Shown here piece by piece: positions 42,046-46,215 of a DNA stretch of 46,215 nt. The DNA comes from Planctomycetaceae bacterium (GTDB taxonomy: Bacteria > Planctomycetota > Phycisphaerae > Phycisphaerales > SM1A02). Numbering within the stretch: the stretch's first letter is position 1; the number at the start of each line of letters is the position of its first letter. The stretch lies in NCBI GenBank assembly GCA_021297795.1, contig JAJTGL010000008.1:11173-57387 (forward strand), read 5' to 3'. The notes under the pieces are model-generated. The model was not told where the DNA came from and made no database searches. It saw only the letters and a list, made by a program, of their open reading frames with translations. Both the position numbers and the translations under genes were made by a program.

Positions 42046-43569
42046 ATGAAGAGTCCCTCGCAGAACGGCCTGGCGGCCGTTGTGGCGGCGATCGGCACGG
42101 CCGGTTCCGCCTTCGCAGCCAGCAATCTCACGATCACCACCGCCGATGCCACCATCGGCGCCGGTCAGTCGCTCGTCGTCACCGTCGGCCTCGCCGGCGA
42201 TGCGGTGAACGGCGTCGGCGCGCAGCTCGTGCTCGACTACGACCAGAGCAAGCTCTCGCTCCAGTCGTCGGGCGGCAACCACTACGCGCTCGTGAGCGGC
42301 TCCCCGCTCGACCTTGAGATCTACGAGAGCCACAACGCGACGAACGGCACGCTCGTCCTCTCGCTCGGTACCACCGAGGGCAACAGCAACGTGAGCCTCT
42401 CCGGCGGCTTCGTCACGCTGACCTTCACCTGCACCGCCGACTTCTGCGCGACTTCCAATCTCGTCACCTTCGGCACGGTCAGCAACCAGACATCGAAGCT
42501 GTCGAACGTTGCCGCACAGAACATCTCGCTGGAAGCCGCGTCGAACCTCGGGAGCGTCACGCGCGACACCGTGGCGCCGACCCTGAGCTCGGTTCCGGCA
42601 GGAGTCTCATACTGGGCCGACGCGAACGGTTCGAACGCTGCGGTCGTGACCTTCACGGCCCCGACCGGCAGCGACACCTGCGACAACTCGGTGACCATCA
42701 CGGACAATCGTCCGGCTGGCAACTCGTACGCGGCAGGCGCCGTCACCACGGTGACCTGGACCGCGACCGACGACTGCGGCAACACCGCGACCGCGACCAC
42801 CACGGTCGACGTCTCGGCCGACAGCCTCGCGCTCGCATCGGTCGCCTTCGGCGGCGCCTTCAGCACCAACAACTTCACCCGCGGCCTCTCGGTTGCGGTC
42901 GCGAAGTCCTCGGACACCGACTCCGACAGCCGCACGATCTCGCTCGCGACCGCAGGCGCGGGCGCGTCCTCGCGCGCCGAAGGGTCCGTCAACATGCAGC
43001 TCCTCGGCTCGGTCGACTGGGACGGTGGCTGCGCGTCGGTGCGCGACCCGCTCCACTCGCTCCGTCGCACGTTCTCGATCGCCGACCACGCCGGTGGCTC
43101 GGGCTCGCACGGCGGCCGCACCTACAACAGCCGCTTCGAGATCGACGGATCGAGCTCGACCGACTACCTCCTCGTGGGTAACGCCAACGGCGACACCGTG
43201 ATCGACATCTTCGACTTCGCGACGTTCGTGTCGCAGCGCGGTTCGACGCTCGACGTCGACACCACGGCGTCGACCTCGGGAACGCACACCGACTTCAACG
43301 CGAGCGGACAGGTCAACAACGCCGACCTCTCCTTCCTTGGCGTCAACTACTTCCAGGTCGACGAGACCTGCGGTAGCTACACCGGCGTTCAGCCGCGTAG
43401 CTCGGTGAAGGTGTCTGAACTCGTGCGCATGGGCCTCGGCCACCAGGCGATCGCTGACATCAACAACGACGGCGTCGTCAATGCGACAGACATCTCGCTC
43501 CTCATGCAAGGCGTCGAGCCGCGTCGTCCGCGCATCGTTCCGGGTGTGAGCACTGGCACGACCTGGTGA
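42046..43569 (+). CDS. Secreted cohesin-like, HYR-like and dockerin protein
   Basis: 507 residues. Signal peptide 1-24 (ends SAFA/A). A cohesin-like beta domain (about 28-165: LTITTADATIGAGQSLVVTV, LVLDYDQSKLSL), an HYR-like domain (about 180-262: VAPTLSSVP, DTCDNSVTITDNRP, TVTWTATDDCGNTATATT), an unnamed region with C-A-S-V-R-D-P-x-H-S-L-R-R (about 325-340), and a dockerin with three calcium loops (NANGDTVIDIFDF, DFNASGQVNNADL, DINNDGVVNATDI; about 378-485). The order and many residues match the C-terminus of the divergent giant protein, so the two are paralogues over about 400 residues. No catalytic domain is seen. ATG 42046 has GAGG 9 nt upstream. Confidence 0.88.
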   Translation: MKSPSQNGLAAVVAAIGTAGSAFAASNLTITTADATIGAGQSLVVTVGLAGDAVNGVGAQLVLDYDQSKLSLQSSGGNHYALVSGSPLDLEIYESHNATNGTLVLSLGTTEGNSNVSLSGGFVTLTFTCTADFCATSNLVTFGTVSNQTSKLSNVAAQNISLEAASNLGSVTRDTVAPTLSSVPAGVSYWADANGSNAAVVTFTAPTGSDTCDNSVTITDNRPAGNSYAAGAVTTVTWTATDDCGNTATATTTVDVSADSLALASVAFGGAFSTNNFTRGLSVAVAKSSDTDSDSRTISLATAGAGASSRAEGSVNMQLLGSVDWDGGCASVRDPLHSLRRTFSIADHAGGSGSHGGRTYNSRFEIDGSSSTDYLLVGNANGDTVIDIFDFATFVSQRGSTLDVDTTASTSGTHTDFNASGQVNNADLSFLGVNYFQVDETCGSYTGVQPRSSVKVSELVRMGLGHQAIADINNDGVVNATDISLLMQGVEPRRPRIVPGVSTGTTW

Positions 43570-43626
43570 TTGGGCGCAGGGGCATCCCAACCCAGAAGTC
43601 CTCAGAGATCAAAGACCTCAAGTACC

Positions 43627-43656
43627 GGGAGGCGACGTCGAAAGGCGTCGCCTCCC
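43627..43656 (+). terminator. Hairpin between the two dockerin genes
   Basis: A perfect 11-bp inverted repeat (GGGAGGCGACG at 43627-43637 with CGTCGCCTCCC at 43646-43656), with an 8-nt loop, 58 bp after the stop codon. No T run follows, so it may be a processing or partial termination site rather than a full terminator. Confidence 0.5.
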
Positions 43657-43746
43657 CTTCGACAACTCGGGAGGATGGCGTGCAGGAATCCGGCGGACGC
43701 CGCTGGGAAGTCCTCGCAGAAATGGAACTGCGGAGAAGGAACCGCC

Positions 43747-44541
43747 ATGTCTGAACACCATCCAAACTCGAACGACGAGCAGTCCGGCGCCGAACCAACA
43801 CGCTTCGCAGCAATGCTCGCGACCGCCGTGTGCCTTTGCGTTGCCGGTCATGCGGAAGCCCAGTACGCGATCAATCTCGCGCTTGAAGGGCCTGCGGGAT
43901 ACGTGGCGGTCGGCGAGACCGTGAGCGTGCGTTTGCGCGCGAAGAGCGAGGCGACCGAGTCCTTTGTGGGCCAGAGCTTCTTTGCGATCGACTGCATCCT
44001 CGATTGGAACCCCAAGGATGTCGAACTGCTCGGCCTGACAACGACCGGGTCGGTCCCACTGATGTCGTCATACTTCCCCTCGCCGAACGTCGACTACACG
44101 GGCATCAACGAACTTGCGGTTCCGAAAGATGGCGACGCGCTCTACTACGCGATCGCGAACTTCGGGAGCCCCGTCGCAACCACCGGCGCGGGCGCGCAGG
44201 TTGTCACCTTCCGCTTCAAGGTGAAGCGGGCATTTACCTCGACCTCCATCTCGATCCTGCCGAACCTCGCGGTGCTGCAGGCCGCGGAGACCGCGGTGTA
44301 CGACGGCACCGTGCCGGGGCTCGATGTGGCGGGCCTGCTGATCCCAGCGGTGCTCGAACAGGAGCCAGAACTTCCCGAGGACCTCGACGGCGATGGCGTG
44401 GTTGGCGCCGGTGATCTCGCGGTCGTCCTGAGTTCGTGGGGACAGCCCGGCCCCGCCGATCTCGACGGAAGCGGCGCGGTCGACAGCAAGGATCTCGCGC
44501 GGCTCCTCTCAAGTTGGGGCGCCACGACCGGCGCACAGTGA
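43747..44541 (+). CDS. Secreted cohesin-like and dockerin protein
   Basis: 264 residues. The signal peptide runs to about residue 38 (AMLATAVCLCVAG, then HAEA/Q). The middle (about 40-195) is a cohesin-like beta domain (VAVGETVSVRLRAKSE, FFAIDCILDWNPKDVELLGL). The C-terminus is a classical two-loop dockerin: DLDGDGVVGAGDL (211-223) and DLDGSGAVDSKDL (237-249), each followed by an L-S-S-W-G. No enzymatic domain is seen. ATG at 43747 has AAGGA 6 nt upstream. It is the third protein in a row with both module types, and its tail resembles the fragment at 1-103. Possibly co-transcribed with the preceding gene (177-nt gap with a hairpin). Confidence 0.87.
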   Translation: MSEHHPNSNDEQSGAEPTRFAAMLATAVCLCVAGHAEAQYAINLALEGPAGYVAVGETVSVRLRAKSEATESFVGQSFFAIDCILDWNPKDVELLGLTTTGSVPLMSSYFPSPNVDYTGINELAVPKDGDALYYAIANFGSPVATTGAGAQVVTFRFKVKRAFTSTSISILPNLAVLQAAETAVYDGTVPGLDVAGLLIPAVLEQEPELPEDLDGDGVVGAGDLAVVLSSWGQPGPADLDGSGAVDSKDLARLLSSWGATTGAQ

Positions 44542-44572
44542 GCCAGCTCCCGCGGGAAGCCTTCCACGCGCG

Positions 44573-45226
44573 TCATGCAGGTTTCACCGCAACGATGTGA
44601 TGGACGTGCCACCACTTGGGTGTGCCGCGGCCGATGGCGCCTTGGCGATCGACCTCCTCGCGCTCGATGACGGTCCAGCCTGCAAACAGTCGGTCGACGT
44701 CGACACTGCCATGCGCCGTCATCTCGCCGGCCGAGGACGCGCGGATGAACTCATCGTTCGGACCGAAGAACTGGCCCGCAAAGACACCACCTGGCCGGAG
44801 CGACGTGGTGAGCGCGCTCCAGCAACGCTCGAACGCGTGTGGCCGGATGAAGGGAAGCACAAAGCCAGCGTGCACGAGGTCGTAGCGGCTGGGCGTGAGT
44901 GCCTCGGCATGGTCCTCGAGCGTCCCGAACGCAAGGCGCACGCGATCGTGACGCGCTCCACACGCCGTGAGCAACGCGCGCGTGCGGGCAAGCATCTCGG
45001 GGTATGGGTCGAACGCGTCGATCGCAAATCCGGCCTCGCAAAGCGCAAGCACCTCACGCCCCGGCCCGCAGCCGATATCAAGCGCATGCAGCTCCCGATC
45101 GGTTGTCGCTCGGCCGACGAGCTCGATCGCCCGAACAAGTTGGGGGCGCGGCGGTAAACCCTCAGTCCCCGCGAGGTACGACGCGCAGCGCGCCGGACCG
45201 AAACCGGGCACGTCGGGCGTGAACAT
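44573..45226 (-). CDS. Class I SAM-dependent methyltransferase
   Basis: S-adenosylmethionine-binding Rossmann fold: ALDIGCGPGREVLAL (motif I, residues 48-62), IDAFDPYPEML (motif II acidic residue), YDLVHAGFVLPF and LRPGGVFAGQFFG. It resembles small TehB-like methyltransferases; the substrate is unknown. ATG at 45224-45226 is chosen because homologues begin about 25-30 residues before the P-R-P-x-L helix. The frame stays open upstream with ATGs at 45349, 45358 and 45424, so an N-terminal extension cannot be excluded. Convergent with the dockerin gene 31 bp away. Confidence 0.85.
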   Translation of the reverse strand: MFTPDVPGFGPARCASYLAGTEGLPPRPQLVRAIELVGRATTDRELHALDIGCGPGREVLALCEAGFAIDAFDPYPEMLARTRALLTACGARHDRVRLAFGTLEDHAEALTPSRYDLVHAGFVLPFIRPHAFERCWSALTTSLRPGGVFAGQFFGPNDEFIRASSAGEMTAHGSVDVDRLFAGWTVIEREEVDRQGAIGRGTPKWWHVHHIVAVKPA

Positions 45227-45428
45227 CTCCCGCGCGCCGGGTCCGGCCGAAGCCTCTGCACCGCCGTAGGGAACGATTCGATCCTCGCGCACGGAAAGAT
45301 TGTGGTCAAACTGCGAAGCGCCCGCAACCAGCGGACGACCTGCGATCATGAACGGCATGCGATCGACGAACTCTGGCGTAGACCACACGAACCCGCGCGC
45401 GACCTTGCGCCGCTGGAGGCGCATGTCG

Positions 45429-46215
45429 ATGTGGGTTGTCCCGTACTGCGTCCTGTCCTTCGCGTTCGTCGCCTGTGATCGCGCACCCGAAGGGCTGAAG
45501 TCCGGCGCGAACACCACACCCGCGCCTGTGGCGAGTTCGCCGCTGCGCATCGAACCGGCAGAACTCGAGATGGGCGAACTCCTGCCAAACACCCCGGTCG
45601 AGAAGTCGGTGCGGCTGACGAACACCGGCACGACGCCACTCCTCGTCCGCAAGGCTCTCGCGGACTGCGGCTGCACGACCCCGACGTGGCCGAGCGACCC
45701 GATCCCGCCCGGCGCCTCGGTGGACACGCTCATCACGATGGACGCCGGCAACCAACAGGGCGTCGAACTTGTGAAGCGCGTCACGTTCGACCTTGAGGGC
45801 GCCGACCCCGCCTTCCTCACCGTGAAGGGGCGCGTGGGCTCGTACCTTGCGCTCGCGCCCACGACGCTCGAGGGGCCGGCCGACGACGCGCCGACGTTGC
45901 CTGCATCGACCATCACGATCCGAAGCGTCGACGGGAGGTCGATCACCGTGATCGCGGTCGACCCCCCCGTCGCCAAACCGCTCTCGACCACGCCCGCGCT
46001 CGAGCAGACCGTCGAGATCGACTGGGAGATGTGGCGTGCGTCGGGGAAGCCGGTGCGCGTCGGCATCGAGACCGATCACCCGATCGGACCGCCGCTCGGC
46101 ATCCTGATCCGCCGGTCGCTGCGCGGAAATCCGGATGCAGCGAGACGCGATGCGCCGAAGAACGCGACCGAAAGCCCAACGGAAGCAACCAGCGGAACGA
46201 ATCCCTCCGGAGAAT
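45429..46215 (+). CDS. DUF1573-type putative lipoprotein, truncated by the window end
   Basis: 262 residues are visible with no stop. A short hydrophobic N-terminus ends F-V-A-C-D, a possible but imperfect lipobox. A DUF1573 immunoglobulin-like domain follows: VRLTNTGTTPLLVRKALADC, then GCTTPTWPSDPIPPGAS. After it, about 110 residues (RVTFDLEG, FLTVKGRVGSYLALAP, EIDWEMWRASGKP, ETDHPIGPPL) match the same segment of the ankyrin protein at 19714-21459, so the two share a longer conserved unit than DUF1573 alone. GGAGG at 45415-45419 fits the ATG at 45429 better than the one at 45423. The visible C-terminus is Thr/Ser/Glu-rich. Confidence 0.82.
   Translation, partial: MWVVPYCVLSFAFVACDRAPEGLKSGANTTPAPVASSPLRIEPAELEMGELLPNTPVEKSVRLTNTGTTPLLVRKALADCGCTTPTWPSDPIPPGASVDTLITMDAGNQQGVELVKRVTFDLEGADPAFLTVKGRVGSYLALAPTTLEGPADDAPTLPASTITIRSVDGRSITVIAVDPPVAKPLSTTPALEQTVEIDWEMWRASGKPVRVGIETDHPIGPPLGILIRRSLRGNPDAARRDAPKNATESPTEATSGTNPSGE

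Noticed and set aside
33445-44541. Classical cellulosome locus
   Set aside because: No glycoside hydrolase or carbohydrate-binding module was recognised, and cohesin-like and dockerin modules occur on the same chains.
45227-45424. N-terminal extension of the methyltransferase up to ATG 45424
   Set aside because: The added residues show no fold and no ribosome site; left as an uncertainty rather than annotated.

Overview
The window comes from a GC-rich bacterium, most likely a planctomycete of the Phycisphaerae type. Four things point that way: secreted proteins ending in dockerin-like calcium loops followed by L-S-x-W-G; a Ser/Thr kinase fused to a membrane anchor and TPR repeats; DUF1573 proteins; and weak or absent Shine-Dalgarno sites at many starts. 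This is inference from protein style; no 16S rRNA gene is present. I see no phage, insertion sequence or CRISPR array.

Layout. 1-103 is the tail of a secreted dockerin protein. 173-461 holds tRNA-Arg, its terminator and a minisatellite. 521-7862 (minus strand) is the membrane arm of complex I, nuoJKLMN. 8163-11019 (plus) is a tightly overlapping operon, pgsA-pgpA-thiL-tsaE, in which TsaE is fused to a YacG-type zinc ribbon. 11032-21459 (minus) carries a Fur-family regulator, a kinase-TPR protein, aspartokinase, the GTPase TypA/BipA, an M32 carboxypeptidase and a DUF1573-ankyrin protein. 21825-23589 (plus) has a MEMO-family protein and dtd. 23672-25584 (minus) has a type-4 uracil-DNA glycosylase and a DUF2617-like protein. 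25585-27222 contains a long non-coding stretch, the RNase P RNA gene rnpB (minus) and rplU (plus). 27262-30176 has an oxidoreductase-like orphan, a class I aminotransferase and, divergently, an RluA pseudouridine synthase. 30266-32755 is a divergent membrane pyrophosphatase. 33096-33426 has tRNA-Gly, its terminator and a 34-bp minisatellite.

The right quarter (33445-44541) is an extracellular-protein locus. A 2769-residue secreted protein carries a lamin-tail-like domain, four P-domain-like modules, a 28-unit array of 33-residue Cys-rich calcium-binding repeats, and a C-terminal cassette (cohesin-like, HYR-like, an unnamed domain, and a dockerin with three calcium loops). Divergently transcribed is a 507-residue protein with essentially the same cassette, followed by a third cohesin-like plus dockerin protein. 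Thus three neighbouring secreted proteins each carry both putative halves of a cohesin-dockerin pair. The window ends with a methyltransferase and a truncated DUF1573 protein that is a paralogue of the N-terminal part of the ankyrin protein.

Other points worth attention: all three stable-RNA genes (tRNA-Arg, rnpB, tRNA-Gly) are followed, within about 15-35 bp of a terminator hairpin, by a minisatellite whose sequence and period differ each time. The 37-bp gap between the aminotransferase and rluA is a near-perfect mirror, placing identical -10-like hexamers exactly 7 nt from each start codon.
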